Assembly: GCF_030649675.1 (NCBI RefSeq)
Contig: NZ_JAUTDR010000012.1
Location: 1 to 64,000, forward strand
Length of the DNA: 64,000 nucleotides
Source: Haliea sp. E1-2-M8
GTDB taxonomy: Bacteria; Pseudomonadota; Gammaproteobacteria; Pseudomonadales; Halieaceae
Direction: 5' to 3'
The translations under genes and the position numbers were made by a program. Positions 16,924 to 25,918 of the stretch are shown in pieces. The notes beneath the pieces are model-generated. The model was given only the letters and a program-made list of their open reading frames with translations. It made no database searches and was not told the origin of the DNA. The stretch's first letter is position 1. Every line of letters begins with the position of its first letter.

Positions 16924-18165
16924 GTGATCGGCAGACGCGTTGTAGTCACAGGCCTCGGCATGGTCAGCCCCGTGGGTCTGAGTGTCGCGGAAACCTGGGA
17001 GAATATTCTCGCGGGCCAGAGCGGCGCCGCGCCCATTGTCGATTTCGATGTATCTGCCTATAGCACACGGTTCAGCGCCAGTGTGCGGGGCTTCGATTCC
17101 ACGCCCTATTTCAGTGACAAGGATGCCCGCAAGATGGACATCTTTGTGCAGTTCGGCATGGCCGCAGGTATCCAGGCCATGCTCGATTCCGGCCTCGAAG
17201 TCACCGAGGCGAACGCGGACCGGATTGGCTGTTCCATCGGCTCCGGCATCGGCGGCATCGGCCAGATCGAGAAGAATTCCGAGATTGTGTCCAATTCCGG
17301 GCCGCGCAAGGTTTCTCCCTTCTTCGTCCCCGGCTCCATCATCAACATGATCTCCGGCAATTTGTCTGTGCGCTTCAATCTGCGGGGCCCCAACCTCGCT
17401 GTGGTAACCGCCTGCACGTCCGGTACCCACAACATTGGCCTCGGCGCGCGCCTGATTGCCCTGGGCGATGCGGATGCGATGCTGGTGGGCGGCGCGGAAA
17501 TGGCGACCACTCCGGTCGGGCTCGCCGGGTTCGCGGCCGCCCGCGCGCTGTCCACCCGCAACGATGACCCCGCCGCAGCCTCGCGCCCCTGGGATCGCGA
17601 TCGCGACGGGTTTGTGCTCGGTGACGGCGCCGGCGTTCTGGTGATCGAAGAGTACGAGTCGGCAAAGGCCCGCGGCGCTCACATCTATGCGGAAATCAGC
17701 GGTTTCGGGATGAGTGGCGACGCCTACCACATGACCCTGCCGCCGGAAGATGGTCGCGGTGCGGCCGCTGCAATGCGCAATGCCATTCGCGACGCCGGCG
17801 TGCCCGTTGACCAGATCGACTACATCAATGCCCACGGCACTTCCACCAATGCCGGCGACCTGGCGGAAAGCCGTGCCGTAGAGGCTGTGCTCGGCACTGC
17901 CGCCGGCGGGGTGGCGGTCAGCTCGACCAAGTCCATGATCGGGCACCTGCTGGGCGCCGCCGGTGCGGTGGAGGCAATTTTCACTATCCTGTCGCTGCGC
18001 GATCAGGTCGCCCCGCCGACTATCAACCTCGACAATCCGGATGAGGGCTGCGTCCTCAACTATGTACCGCATACCGCACAGGAGCGGCGGATACGGCACG
18101 CTCTGTCGAACTCGTTCGGCTTTGGTGGCACCAACGGTTCGTTGTTGTTCAGTCAGCCTGGCTGA
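16924..18165 (+). CDS. fabF: 3-oxoacyl-ACP synthase II
   Basis: 413-residue condensing enzyme that elongates acyl-ACP with malonyl-ACP. The catalytic triad is Cys164 ([11 protein letters not shown]), His in [11 protein letters not shown], and His in [12 protein letters not shown]. The start is GTG (16924) with GGGGAGAG about 6 bases upstream; the N-terminus [17 protein letters not shown] aligns with FabF. The next gene, pabC, begins 10 bases after the stop. Confidence 0.97.
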   Translation: MIGRRVVVTGLGMVSPVGLSVAETWENILAGQSGAAPIVDFDVSAYSTRFSASVRGFDSTPYFSDKDARKMDIFVQFGMAAGIQAMLDSGLEVTEANADRIGCSIGSGIGGIGQIEKNSEIVSNSGPRKVSPFFVPGSIINMISGNLSVRFNLRGPNLAVVTACTSGTHNIGLGARLIALGDADAMLVGGAEMATTPVGLAGFAAARALSTRNDDPAAASRPWDRDRDGFVLGDGAGVLVIEEYESAKARGAHIYAEISGFGMSGDAYHMTLPPEDGRGAAAAMRNAIRDAGVPVDQIDYINAHGTSTNAGDLAESRAVEAVLGTAAGGVAVSSTKSMIGHLLGAAGAVEAIFTILSLRDQVAPPTINLDNPDEGCVLNYVPHTAQERRIRHALSNSFGFGGTNGSLLFSQPG

Positions 18166-18175
18166 CGCCGAGCGG

Positions 18176-19051
18176 GTGACAGGCGAAACCAATATCTGGA
18201 TTGACGGCGTCTCCACTGACGCGCTGCCTCTCCCCGACCGTGCTTTTGCCTATGGCGACGGCCTGTTCGAGACCCTGTTGCTGCGGGGCGAGCAGCCCCT
18301 GTTGCTGGAATATCATTTGCAGCGCCTGCAGGCCGGCCTGCAGCGCCTGCGCTTCCCCGATTGCCTGGACTCGGTGCGTGACTATCTGGCGCAGGCTGCG
18401 GCGGCTCCCGGAGCGACGGCTCCCGGAGCGACGGCTCCCGGAGCGACCCCCTTCCGGGTGCTGCGCCTCGCCGTCAGTCGCGGTGCCGGACCCCGCGGCT
18501 ACGCACCTCCCGCCGATTGTCAGCCACGGGTAATCATCAGTGTGTCGACACTCCTCGATGATCCCGCGCAGCTACCCGCGCCGGCGCGGCTGGGTGAAAC
18601 CGCTGTGCGCTGGGGGCGCCAGCCGCTGCTGGCGGGCCTCAAGCACCTCAACCGCCTGGAGCAGGTGCTTGCCGCGGCCGACTGCGATCCACGGCGCTGC
18701 GATGAAGTACTCATGCTGGACCAGTCCGGCGCGCCTCTTTCCGTGTCTGCGGGCAATCTGTTCCTGGTTGCTGGCAAGCGCCTGTTGACGCCGGTGCTCA
18801 ACGAAGCGGGTATTGCCGGCACCCGGCGTCGCCTGATTCTGGAACGGCTCGCGGCAGCCTGCGGACTGCCGGTGACGGAGTCGCGCCTGGAACTGTCACA
18901 GCTACTGGGGGCGGACGAACTGTTTTACTGCAATACGGTTGTCGGCCTGCGCCCGGTGGCTGCGTTCCGCGACCGCCGCTGGTCCCGGCACCCGGTCACC
19001 CGCAGCCTGCATGCAGCCTACGTGGAATATTTGCAGGAGGGTGCCGCGTAG
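18176..19051 (+). CDS. pabC: Aminodeoxychorismate lyase
   Basis: About 291 residues, fold-type IV PLP enzyme that converts 4-amino-4-deoxychorismate to p-aminobenzoate for folate. The motifs are IWIDGVSTDALPLPDRAFAY near the N-terminus, the PLP Lys in LAGLKHLNRLEQV, and EVLMLDQSGAPLSVSAGNLF. The GTG at 18176 is chosen because it puts the start just before NIWIDG; the frame runs back into fabF without support. Residues 77–91 are three copies of a five-residue repeat (APGAT). The stop overlaps mltG by one base. Gene order fabF–pabC–mltG–tmk–holB is conserved in gammaproteobacteria. Confidence 0.95.
   Translation: MTGETNIWIDGVSTDALPLPDRAFAYGDGLFETLLLRGEQPLLLEYHLQRLQAGLQRLRFPDCLDSVRDYLAQAAAAPGATAPGATAPGATPFRVLRLAVSRGAGPRGYAPPADCQPRVIISVSTLLDDPAQLPAPARLGETAVRWGRQPLLAGLKHLNRLEQVLAAADCDPRRCDEVLMLDQSGAPLSVSAGNLFLVAGKRLLTPVLNEAGIAGTRRRLILERLAAACGLPVTESRLELSQLLGADELFYCNTVVGLRPVAAFRDRRWSRHPVTRSLHAAYVEYLQEGAA
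18404..18447 (+). repeat. Three tandem 15-bp units inside pabC
   Basis: The unit GCTCCCGGAGCGACG occurs at 18404–18418, 18419–18433 and 18434–18447 (last base changed). The units are essentially identical at DNA level, so the expansion is recent. They keep the frame and add APGAT repeats in a surface-like loop. Confidence 0.9.
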
Positions 19052-20076
19052 TGCGCAAACTGGCGCTTATCGTTCTGGTGGCGACGGTCCTGTTGGCGCT
19101 GGTCGCACGCGAAGCGGTACAACGCTGGCAGGCTCCGCTGAATCTGCCTGAGAATGGTATGGTGCTGACGGTGGAGCCCGGCGATAGCCTGCGCAGCGTT
19201 GCCAGCCGCCTGCGAGAGCAGGGCGTTCTGCCACACCCCGAATTGCTGGTTGCCTGGGCACGCTACCACGGCCTGGATGCCCGCATTCGGCAGGGTGAAT
19301 ATCAGCTCGCGCCCGGACTGGATGCCCGCTCGCTGCTGGACCTCATGGTCAGTGGCCGGGTAATTCAGTATCAGGTGACCCTGCCGGAAGGTATTGTCCT
19401 CAGCCGGGCCCTGGCCATCCTGGCTGAGGAACCGGCGCTGGATTCTGTGCTTGCAGGGGCGGATGATCTCCGTCTGCTGCAGCTGGTGGCGCCGCACGAG
19501 TCTCCGGAGGGGCTGTTTTTGCCGGAATCCTACCGCTATGACCGCGGTGCCACTGATTTCGATATCCTGCAGCGCGCCCATCAGGCCCTGCTGCAGACCC
19601 TGGCCAGCGAATGGGAACGGCGGGCGCCGGATCTGCCCTATGCCACGCCCTACGAAGCCCTGATCATGGCCTCCATCATTGAGCGCGAGACCGGTGTGCC
19701 GGAAGAGCGCGAGGAGATCGCCGGCGTGTTTGTACGGCGTCTGGGACTGGGGATGCGCCTGCAGACCGACCCCACCATTATCTACGGCCTCGGCGAATCC
19801 TTCGACGGCAATCTGCGACGCACGCATTTGCGCGATGCGGACAATCTGTTCAATACCTATCGCCACGATGGGTTGCCGCCGACCCCGATCGCCCTGCCGG
19901 GCAGGGCCGCTATTCGCGCCGCGCTGCAGCCTGCTGCGGGCGATGCCCTGTTTTTCGTTGCCCGCGGCGACGGCAGCCATGAATTCAATGCCACCCTTGA
20001 AGGCCATGAGCAGGCTGTGCGTAAATACCAGCTGCAGCGGCGGGATGACTATCGCTCGACACCGGAGACGCAGTAG
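19051..20076 (+). CDS. mltG: Endolytic murein transglycosylase MltG (YceG-like)
   Basis: 341 residues with one N-terminal transmembrane helix (about 4–20) and a periplasmic YceG domain, including a LysM-like part. It cleaves nascent peptidoglycan and is thought to end glycan-strand growth. The catalytic region is MASIIERETG (about 207–216), followed by LQTDPTIIYGLG and FNTY-RHDGLPPTPI, all family hallmarks. The start is GTG at 19051, sharing one base with the pabC stop (TAGTG). tmk begins 3 bases after its stop. Confidence 0.96.
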   Translation: MRKLALIVLVATVLLALVAREAVQRWQAPLNLPENGMVLTVEPGDSLRSVASRLREQGVLPHPELLVAWARYHGLDARIRQGEYQLAPGLDARSLLDLMVSGRVIQYQVTLPEGIVLSRALAILAEEPALDSVLAGADDLRLLQLVAPHESPEGLFLPESYRYDRGATDFDILQRAHQALLQTLASEWERRAPDLPYATPYEALIMASIIERETGVPEEREEIAGVFVRRLGLGMRLQTDPTIIYGLGESFDGNLRRTHLRDADNLFNTYRHDGLPPTPIALPGRAAIRAALQPAAGDALFFVARGDGSHEFNATLEGHEQAVRKYQLQRRDDYRSTPETQ

Positions 20077-20079
20077 GGC

Positions 20080-20739
20080 ATGCAAACAGGGCGCGGCTTG
20101 TTTATCACTGTGGAAGGAGGCGAGGGCGCCGGCAAGTCCACGAATATCGCCTGTATTGCGGACTTTCTCGAGAGCCACGGGGTAGAGCTGGTGGTCACCC
20201 GGGAGCCCGGCGGTACCCGCCTGGGTGAAGAGGTTCGCAACGTGTTGTTGCGGGTGCGCGACGAGGCTGTCGCGCCAATGGCGGAACTTTTACTGCTGTT
20301 TGCGGCGCGCGCCCAGCACGTGCAGCAAGTGATTCTGCCCGCGCTGGCCGCGGGCCAGTGGGTTATTTGTGATCGCTTCACTGACGCCAGCTATGCCTAC
20401 CAGTGTGGTGGCCGGGGGTTGCCGGCGTCGGCGGTACGAACCCTGGAAACCCTGGTGCAGGGAGAATTGCGCCCGGACTATACCCTGTTGCTTGATGCAC
20501 CCGTGGAGACTGGCCTGGAGCGGGTGCGGGGCAGGGGAGAGCTGGACCGCTTCGAGCAGGAGCAGCTGGCCTTTTTCCAGCGGGTGCGTGACACCTACCT
20601 GCAATTGGCGCGGGAAAGCAGCGGCCGCTACCACCTGGTCGATGCCAGCCAACCCCTGCCGGAGGTGCAGGCTCGCCTGCGGGAGATCTGCGAGGAGCTC
20701 TATGCATGCTGGCGCCCGCGTCACCAGGTGCGCTCGTGA
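20080..20739 (+). CDS. tmk: Thymidylate kinase
   Basis: 219 residues. It phosphorylates dTMP to dTDP. The P-loop is EGGEGAGKST, the thymidine-binding DR motif is in VICDRFTDASYAYQ, and the LID region has RGRGELDRFE, the E. coli-like type with arginine in the lid. The stop overlaps the GTG start of holB by four bases. Confidence 0.97.
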   Translation: MQTGRGLFITVEGGEGAGKSTNIACIADFLESHGVELVVTREPGGTRLGEEVRNVLLRVRDEAVAPMAELLLLFAARAQHVQQVILPALAAGQWVICDRFTDASYAYQCGGRGLPASAVRTLETLVQGELRPDYTLLLDAPVETGLERVRGRGELDRFEQEQLAFFQRVRDTYLQLARESSGRYHLVDASQPLPEVQARLREICEELYACWRPRHQVRS

Positions 20740-21740
20740 ATCTGCTGGAGTTGCCACCGGTCAGTGCACCCCTGCCGTGGCAGAGCGGGGCCTGGAACCG
20801 GCTGCAGGAGCAGCTGACAGCGGGGCAATTGCCCCATGCCCTGCTGTTGGCCGGCCCCGCGGATATCGGCAAGGCGCGCCTGGCGCTGGCGCTGGCACGC
20901 CTGCTGCTGTGTCACCGGCCAGCGGCCGGACATAACTGTGGCGACTGCCCGGGCTGCCGGTTTAGCCAGTCTGGCAGCCACGGAGATTTTCGCTGGCTGC
21001 AGCCGGAAGGCAAAAGCAAAGTCATCAAGATTGAACAGGTCCGGGAAGCTGTGGCCTTCGCCTTCCGCACCGCAGGTTTCGGCAGCCGCAAAGTGCTGGT
21101 GCTGGCGCCGGCAGAAACCATGACCACAAACGCCGCCAATGCCCTGCTCAAGTGCCTGGAGGAGCCCGCGGGAGACACGCATATCATCCTGGTCTGCCAA
21201 CGCTTACAGGGTGTGCCCGCGACGGTCCGCTCGCGCTGTCAGCTGTTGAAAATGCCCCTGCCCCCCGCGGAAGAGTGCCTGCCCTGGCTGGATCACCTCA
21301 CCGGGACACGGGCCGCGAGCGTTGAATTGTTGCAGCTGGCGGCGGGGATGCCGCTGCGGGCGGAGCGGCTGTATCGGGAGTCGGGTGTGGACAGTCTGCA
21401 AGCGCGCCGCGCAGGCCTGCGCTCGCTGGCTGCCGGCGAGCCAGTCGTGGCGCAGGTTGTCACGCTCTTCAGTCAGCTCGAGCCGGCTCTGGCGCTGGAA
21501 GAGATTGCAGGCTTCGTGCAGCAACAATTGCGCCTGCAGGGCGCTGATGCATTGCCGTCCTGCCGCGCCCAGTTTCGACTGCTGGACCGTCTGCAAGGTC
21601 TGCGCGGCGCCATTGCCGCGGGCTCCAATCCGAATCCCCAACTGGTTCTGGAAAACGCCCTGATAGGTCTGCGCGGCTGCTTTGGCGAGCTGCGGACCAA
21701 TGCTACTATGGCCACTCTGATCGGGGAGATGCAAACATGA
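20736..21740 (+). CDS. holB: DNA polymerase III delta' subunit
   Basis: 334-residue clamp-loader subunit. It has an AAA+ fold with degenerate P-loop (LAGPADIGKARLALAL), a zinc-binding Cys cluster (CHRPAAGHNCGDCPGC) and the SRC sensor-like motif (ATVRSRCQLL). The GTG at 20736 overlaps the tmk stop (GTGA), a typical coupling; an in-frame ATG at 20706 would overlap tmk by 34 bases. The end overlaps pilZ (ATGA). Confidence 0.95.
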   Translation: MNLLELPPVSAPLPWQSGAWNRLQEQLTAGQLPHALLLAGPADIGKARLALALARLLLCHRPAAGHNCGDCPGCRFSQSGSHGDFRWLQPEGKSKVIKIEQVREAVAFAFRTAGFGSRKVLVLAPAETMTTNAANALLKCLEEPAGDTHIILVCQRLQGVPATVRSRCQLLKMPLPPAEECLPWLDHLTGTRAASVELLQLAAGMPLRAERLYRESGVDSLQARRAGLRSLAAGEPVVAQVVTLFSQLEPALALEEIAGFVQQQLRLQGADALPSCRAQFRLLDRLQGLRGAIAAGSNPNPQLVLENALIGLRGCFGELRTNATMATLIGEMQT

Positions 21741-22090
21741 GCGATACAGCTGCAGGCAGTCGCAACGGCATTCTGTCGCTGACCATCAAGGACAAGGCGG
21801 TGTTGTATTCCGCCTATATGCCCTTTCTGAATCACGGCGGCCTGTTTGTGCCCACCAACAAAAGCTACCGCGTCGGCGATGAAGTCTTCATGCTGCTGAC
21901 CCTGATGGACGAGCCGGAAAAGATTCCGATATCGGGCAGGGTGGTCTGGGTCACGCCGCGAGGGGCCCAGGGGAATCGCACCGCGGGTATCGGCGTGCAA
22001 TTCAGCGAACAGGACGCGGTCGCCAACAGCAAGATCGAAAACCATCTGGCCGGTTCCCTGAGCTCCGACCGTCCGACCCACACCATGTAA
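21737..22090 (+). CDS. pilZ: PilZ domain protein (type IV pilus assembly PilZ)
   Basis: 117 residues with a single PilZ domain. Features are GGLFVPTNKSYRVGDEVFML, then ISGRVVWVTPRGAQGNR and GIGVQF. The N-terminal RxxxR of c-di-GMP-binding PilZ proteins is absent, as in canonical P. aeruginosa PilZ, which instead binds PilB/FimX partners. The holB–pilZ position is the same as in Pseudomonas. ATGA overlap with holB means translational coupling. No other pilus gene is in the window. Confidence 0.93.
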   Translation: MSDTAAGSRNGILSLTIKDKAVLYSAYMPFLNHGGLFVPTNKSYRVGDEVFMLLTLMDEPEKIPISGRVVWVTPRGAQGNRTAGIGVQFSEQDAVANSKIENHLAGSLSSDRPTHTM

Positions 22091-22096
22091 GTGCAG

Positions 22097-22230
22097 CAAA
22101 AAAATGGGTCCCGAAAGGGACCCAAGAAGACCATTAGGAGTAAAACACAAAGGAATTGCTTCCCTTAAAGAGCAAAGGGGTGCTCCTGTGGCCGCTCCAT
22201 TGATTCAGGGGATAAAAGCGACCACGCTTT
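22097..22230 (-). ncRNA. Candidate small RNA, antisense-oriented, ending in an intrinsic terminator
   Basis: The pilZ–GH84 gap (251 bases) has the layout of a minus-strand sRNA. A 5' hairpin is AAAGCG/CGCTTT (22230–22215), then a mostly unpaired stretch with several GGA triplets, then a second hairpin AAGGGAA/TTCCTTT (about 22166–22149). It ends in a 7-bp GC-rich terminator with seven U (22123–22098). A weak -10 (GATACT or TACGAT, 22240–22232) and TGGAAA 17 bases above GATACT could drive it. No minus-strand gene lies upstream that would need this terminator. I do not recognise the RNA family. Confidence 0.4.
22098..22123 (-). terminator. Intrinsic terminator reading on the minus strand
   Basis: GGGTCCC/GGGACCC stem (22106–22112 and 22117–22123). 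On the minus strand it is followed by A and then seven T. On the plus strand, after pilZ, the stem is followed by AAGAAG, so it would terminate plus-strand transcripts poorly. Confidence 0.65.
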
Positions 22231-22341
22231 AAGTATCGTAGATCAGTGGTAATTTTCCACATTTCATGGGCGGATTGTTAGGCTGATTCGGAATAAATAA
22301 CTTGATTCAGGTCTCCAACAGTAATAAGCGCGCTGAAAGCC

Positions 22342-23394
22342 ATGGCCCCTGAGTTTCTCACAGGGGTGGTGGAAGGTTTCTACGGGCGCCCCTGGAGCCA
22401 GCAATTGCGGCTGGAGTATGCCCAAATCCTGCGCCAGCTTGGCCTCAACAGCTATCTTTACGCGCCCAAGGCTGACCCGTTTTTGCGCAAGCAGTGGCAG
22501 TGTGACTGGCCCGCAACCGAGTGGCGACAACTCCGTGAGCTGGCTCGATATTACGCTGCTGCAGGGCTTTATTTCGGCGTCGGATTATCACCTTTCCTGC
22601 TTTACGCGAGTTACGGTGCGGTCGAGCGGCGCCAGCTGCAGGGCAAGATCGAGCGACTCAACGAGCTCGAGGCGCCGCTGCTTGCGGTTCTGTTTGACGA
22701 CATGCCCGGTGATCGGGCCGACCTCGCCGGACGCCAGGCGGAGATTGTCGCCGATATAGGGCGCTGGACCACCGCCAGCCGGGTAATGGTATGTCCGACC
22801 TACTACTCTTTTGATCCGGTGCTGGAGCGGCATTTCGGCCGGCGCCCGGCCTCCTACTGGGCTGATCTCGGGCGCCTCCTGCCGGTGGACGTCGACCTGC
22901 TGTGGACAGGCAACGAAGTATGTTCCCGGGCCATTTTGGCGCAGGACGTGGAGCAGGCCCGGGAGGCCCTGGGCCGGCCGCTGGTTTTGTGGGACAACTA
23001 TCCGGTTAACGATGGCGCCGTGCGCAGCCGTCACCTTTACCTCGAGCCCCTCTCACAGCGTGAAGCGTGCACATCCGGCGCCCTGCACGGGCATTTCTGC
23101 AACCCGATGATCCAGGGTTGGTGCTCGCTGCCGGCGTTGCTGGGTCTGGCGCGGCTGTATCCGGGAAAGAGCGAGGCTGCCGACAGTCTGCTCAGCGAAA
23201 TCCTCGGCGCGGCGACCTGGCAACAGCTGCAGCAAGATAGCGGCATTTTTCGCGACCACGGGCTCGATATGCCGGAGGCGCAGCGCAAGCAGCTGGAAGC
23301 TCGCTATCTCGCACTGCCGGGGCCCGCCGCAGCGGAGGTCGTGCGCTGGCTGCGCGGCGAGGATGCCTTTGACCCGGCCTGCCTTACCGATTGA
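22342..23394 (+). CDS. GH84 beta-N-acetylglucosaminidase domain protein (bacterial O-GlcNAcase-like)
   Basis: 350 residues, essentially one GH84 catalytic domain. Recognised motifs are GVVEGFYGRPWS at the N-terminus, YAPKADP, the catalytic pair Asp119–Asp120 in LFDDMPGD, LLWTGNEV and LWDNYPVND, as in NagJ and human OGA, which use substrate-assisted catalysis. There is no signal peptide, membrane segment or carbohydrate-binding module, so it looks cytoplasmic, unlike secreted clostridial relatives. The natural substrate is unknown. The ATG at 22342 lacks a clear Shine-Dalgarno, but the domain begins immediately after it. It stands alone between the sRNA candidate and tRNA-Leu. Confidence 0.85.
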   Translation: MAPEFLTGVVEGFYGRPWSQQLRLEYAQILRQLGLNSYLYAPKADPFLRKQWQCDWPATEWRQLRELARYYAAAGLYFGVGLSPFLLYASYGAVERRQLQGKIERLNELEAPLLAVLFDDMPGDRADLAGRQAEIVADIGRWTTASRVMVCPTYYSFDPVLERHFGRRPASYWADLGRLLPVDVDLLWTGNEVCSRAILAQDVEQAREALGRPLVLWDNYPVNDGAVRSRHLYLEPLSQREACTSGALHGHFCNPMIQGWCSLPALLGLARLYPGKSEAADSLLSEILGAATWQQLQQDSGIFRDHGLDMPEAQRKQLEARYLALPGPAAAEVVRWLRGEDAFDPACLTD

Positions 23395-23424
23395 CTTCCG
23401 TTGCTCGCCGCTGCCGGGAATGCC

Positions 23425-23453
23425 TGCGCGGTGTCTGCGCGGTGTCTGCGCGG
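23425..23453. repeat. Short tandem repeat (11-bp unit)
   Basis: TGCGCGGTGTC occurs twice and then partially (TGCGCGG) between the GH84 gene and tRNA-Leu. No function is evident. Confidence 0.6.
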
Positions 23454-23611
23454 TTGTGCAGAGGCTGGCTTTGTGGCAGAATCTGCGCCCTTGTGAGAGC
23501 TCCAAATTGCGCTCAGGTGGGGCGTTTACCCCTGAAGAATCAAAAAGTTACGGCGTGTTTGCAGGATGTCTCCAGCACGCCGACCGCGCGCAATGGTGGT
23601 TCCCCCGACAT

Positions 23612-23696
23612 GCGGAAGTGGCGAAATTGGTATACGCGCTGGATTTAGGTTCCAGTGCCGCAAGGCGTGAGAGTTCGAGTCTCTCCTTCCGCACCA
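23612..23696 (+). tRNA. tRNA-Leu (anticodon UAG)
   Basis: 85-nt class II tRNA with encoded CCA (23694–23696). The acceptor is GCGGAAG/CTTCCGC. The anticodon stem CTGGA/TCCAG encloses TTTAGGT, giving UAG. The long variable arm (TGCCGCAAGGCG) and the GAGTTCGAGTCTC T arm fit leucine. It lies upstream of tig, as in Pseudomonas. Confidence 0.97.
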
Positions 23697-23703
23697 AATT
23701 ACC

Positions 23704-23727
23704 GCGACCTTGCTCGAGCGAGGTCGC
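23704..23727 (+). terminator. Hairpin after tRNA-Leu
   Basis: GCGACCT (23704–23710) pairs with AGGTCGC (23721–23727); the inner GCTCGAGC is itself palindromic. There is no U tract, so it could be an RNA-processing barrier instead of a true terminator. Confidence 0.4.
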
Positions 23728-23782
23728 CCCTGATGACCGGGCGCTGAGGCGTCCCCTACCGATTGGATTGTGAGGAATAAGC

Positions 23783-25108
23783 ATGCAGGTGTCTATTGAA
23801 ACGACTTCAGGGCTGGAGCGACGTCTTACCGTAGGCGTTCCCGCCGCGCGCGTTGACAGCGAGGTCGATTCCCGGCTGCAGAAAGCGGCCCAGAACGTGC
23901 GCTTGCCCGGCTTTCGTCCCGGCAAGGTGCCGATGAAGGTCATGCGCCAGCGCTTCGGTGCCGGTGTCCGCCAGGAAGTGCTGGGCGAAGTCATGAGCCG
24001 TTCCTTCCAGGAGGCGGTGGTGCAGGAAAAGCTGCGCCCGGCGGGCCAGCCCAGCATCGAGCCGCGCAATCTGGAGCCCGGCAGGGATCTGGAGTATGTG
24101 GCCACGTTTGAAGTCTTCCCGGAAGTGGAAGTGGTCGCCATGTCTGGTTTTGATGTGACCCGCCCGGCAGCAGAAGTGACCGATGCTGATGTCGACACGA
24201 TCATTGATGTGTTCCGCAAGCAGCAGGGTAGCTGGGATGAAGTGGAACGCGCCGCTGCCACCGGTGACCGCGTGAATATCGATTACACCGGTACCCGTGA
24301 TGGCGAACCCTTTGAGGGCGGCAGCGCTGAGGGCGCCGACCTGGAACTGGGCTCAGGGCGCATGATCCCGGGCTTCGAAGATGGCATCGTCGGTATGCAG
24401 CCGGGGGAAGAAAAGACTCTCCAGCTGACTTTCCCCGAGGACTATAACAACGAGGACCTGCGCGGAGCTGCGGTAGAGTTTGCGGTCAAGGTCAACAACA
24501 TCCAGGCCCTGACTCCTGCGCCGCTGGACGAGGAACTGTTCAAGCTGTACGGCGTGGAAGAGGGCGGCGAGGAACAATTTCGCAAGGAAGTGGCGGAAAA
24601 CATGAGCCGCGAGCTCAAAAATGCCGTAAACAACAAGGTCAAGCAACAGGTGATGGATGCGGTTGTCGAAGCCCACAAGGCCCTGGAGGTTCCCCGGTCC
24701 CTGGTAGCCCAGGAAATCGACGCGCTGCGCGGGCAGATGTTCCAGCAGTTCGGCGGTGCCGCGCCCGAGGGCCTGGATCTCAAGTCGATCCTGCCCGATG
24801 ACATGTTCCGGGAAAACGCCGAGCGTCGGGTCAAGCTGGGCCTGATCCTCTCCGAAATGATCAGCAAGCACGGCCTCAAGGCGGACCCGGCCAGGGTGCG
24901 TGCAACCATCGAGGAGCTGGCGGCCACTTACCAGGACTCGGAAGAGGTCGTTAACTGGTACTATGGCGATCCCGAGCAGCTCGCGTCGGTGGAGTCCAAG
25001 GTGCTGGAAGACAGCGTGGTGGAAAAACTGCTGGAGGACGCCAACGTAACGGAACAAGCCTGTACCTACCAGGAAGCCATTGCCCAGGCGCAACAGAAGC
25101 AGGGCTGA
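23783..25108 (+). CDS. tig: Trigger factor
   Basis: 441-residue ribosome-bound chaperone and prolyl isomerase. The ribosome-binding loop is in [19 protein letters not shown] (about 43–61), the FKBP-like PPIase domain covers about 150–245 ([18 protein letters not shown]), and a helical C-terminal substrate cradle follows. The Shine-Dalgarno GAGGAA lies 6 bases before the ATG. It is first of tig–clpP–clpX–lon–hupB–ppiD, a conserved proteostasis block. A GGGCGCCACC/GGTGGTGCCC hairpin lies between tig and clpP. Confidence 0.97.
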   Translation: MQVSIETTSGLERRLTVGVPAARVDSEVDSRLQKAAQNVRLPGFRPGKVPMKVMRQRFGAGVRQEVLGEVMSRSFQEAVVQEKLRPAGQPSIEPRNLEPGRDLEYVATFEVFPEVEVVAMSGFDVTRPAAEVTDADVDTIIDVFRKQQGSWDEVERAAATGDRVNIDYTGTRDGEPFEGGSAEGADLELGSGRMIPGFEDGIVGMQPGEEKTLQLTFPEDYNNEDLRGAAVEFAVKVNNIQALTPAPLDEELFKLYGVEEGGEEQFRKEVAENMSRELKNAVNNKVKQQVMDAVVEAHKALEVPRSLVAQEIDALRGQMFQQFGGAAPEGLDLKSILPDDMFRENAERRVKLGLILSEMISKHGLKADPARVRATIEELAATYQDSEEVVNWYYGDPEQLASVESKVLEDSVVEKLLEDANVTEQACTYQEAIAQAQQKQG

Positions 25109-25170
25109 GCCAACACCGGGCGCCACCGCGGGTGGTGCCCACCGGATTGATAGCCAAGGAACATTCGACC

Positions 25171-25812
25171 ATGTCAAACCTGCCAGACGGCCGCAACAGC
25201 AACACCATCAGCAATCTCGGCTTGATTCCGATGGTTGTGGAGCAGACTGCCCGCGGGGAGCGCTCCTACGATATCTATTCCCGCCTGCTCAAGGAGCGCG
25301 TGATTTTCGTGGTGGGGACAGTTGAGGACCACATGGCCAACCTGATTGTGGCCCAGCTTCTGTTTCTCGAGTCCGAGAACCCGGACAAGGACATCCACCT
25401 TTACATCAACTCACCGGGCGGCTCGGTAACCGCGGGGATGTCGATCTACGACACCATGCAGTTCATCAAGCCCGATGTGAGCACCATGTGCATCGGCCAG
25501 GCTGCTTCCATGGGTGCGTTTCTGCTTGGGGGCGGCGCCAAGGGCAAGCGTTTTATCCTGCCCAACGCCCGCACCATGATTCACCAGCCCAGCGGCGGTG
25601 CGCAAGGCCAGGCCTCGGATATCGAGATCCATGCCCGGGAAATTCTGATCATTCGTCGACGTCTGAATGAACTGATGGCGGAACACACGGGTCAGAGCCT
25701 GGAGACGATCGAGCGCGATACCGAGCGTGACCGCTTCCTGAATGCCGAACAGAGCAAAGAGTACGGTCTGGTCGACGAGGTAATCAATCGCCGCACCGCA
25801 GCTGCGAAGTAA
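25171..25812 (+). CDS. clpP: ATP-dependent Clp protease proteolytic subunit
   Basis: 213-residue serine protease that forms a 14-mer barrel under ClpX. The catalytic triad is Ser113 ([11 protein letters not shown]), His138 (MIHQPSGG) and Asp187 (ERDTERDRF). The ATG at 25171 is preferred (AAGGA 10 bases upstream; N-terminal propeptide of normal length); the frame is open 13 codons further up. clpX follows after 106 bases. Confidence 0.97.
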   Translation: MSNLPDGRNSNTISNLGLIPMVVEQTARGERSYDIYSRLLKERVIFVVGTVEDHMANLIVAQLLFLESENPDKDIHLYINSPGGSVTAGMSIYDTMQFIKPDVSTMCIGQAASMGAFLLGGGAKGKRFILPNARTMIHQPSGGAQGQASDIEIHAREILIIRRRLNELMAEHTGQSLETIERDTERDRFLNAEQSKEYGLVDEVINRRTAAAK

Positions 25813-25918
25813 CTGGCCCGCGTCCCCACCGCGGTCCCGCGGGGCTTGCAAATGGTGGGAAAAAACATCATCTTTGATGAAGGTGAAACAGCACAGCACA
25901 TAGAACACAGGGCAGAGC

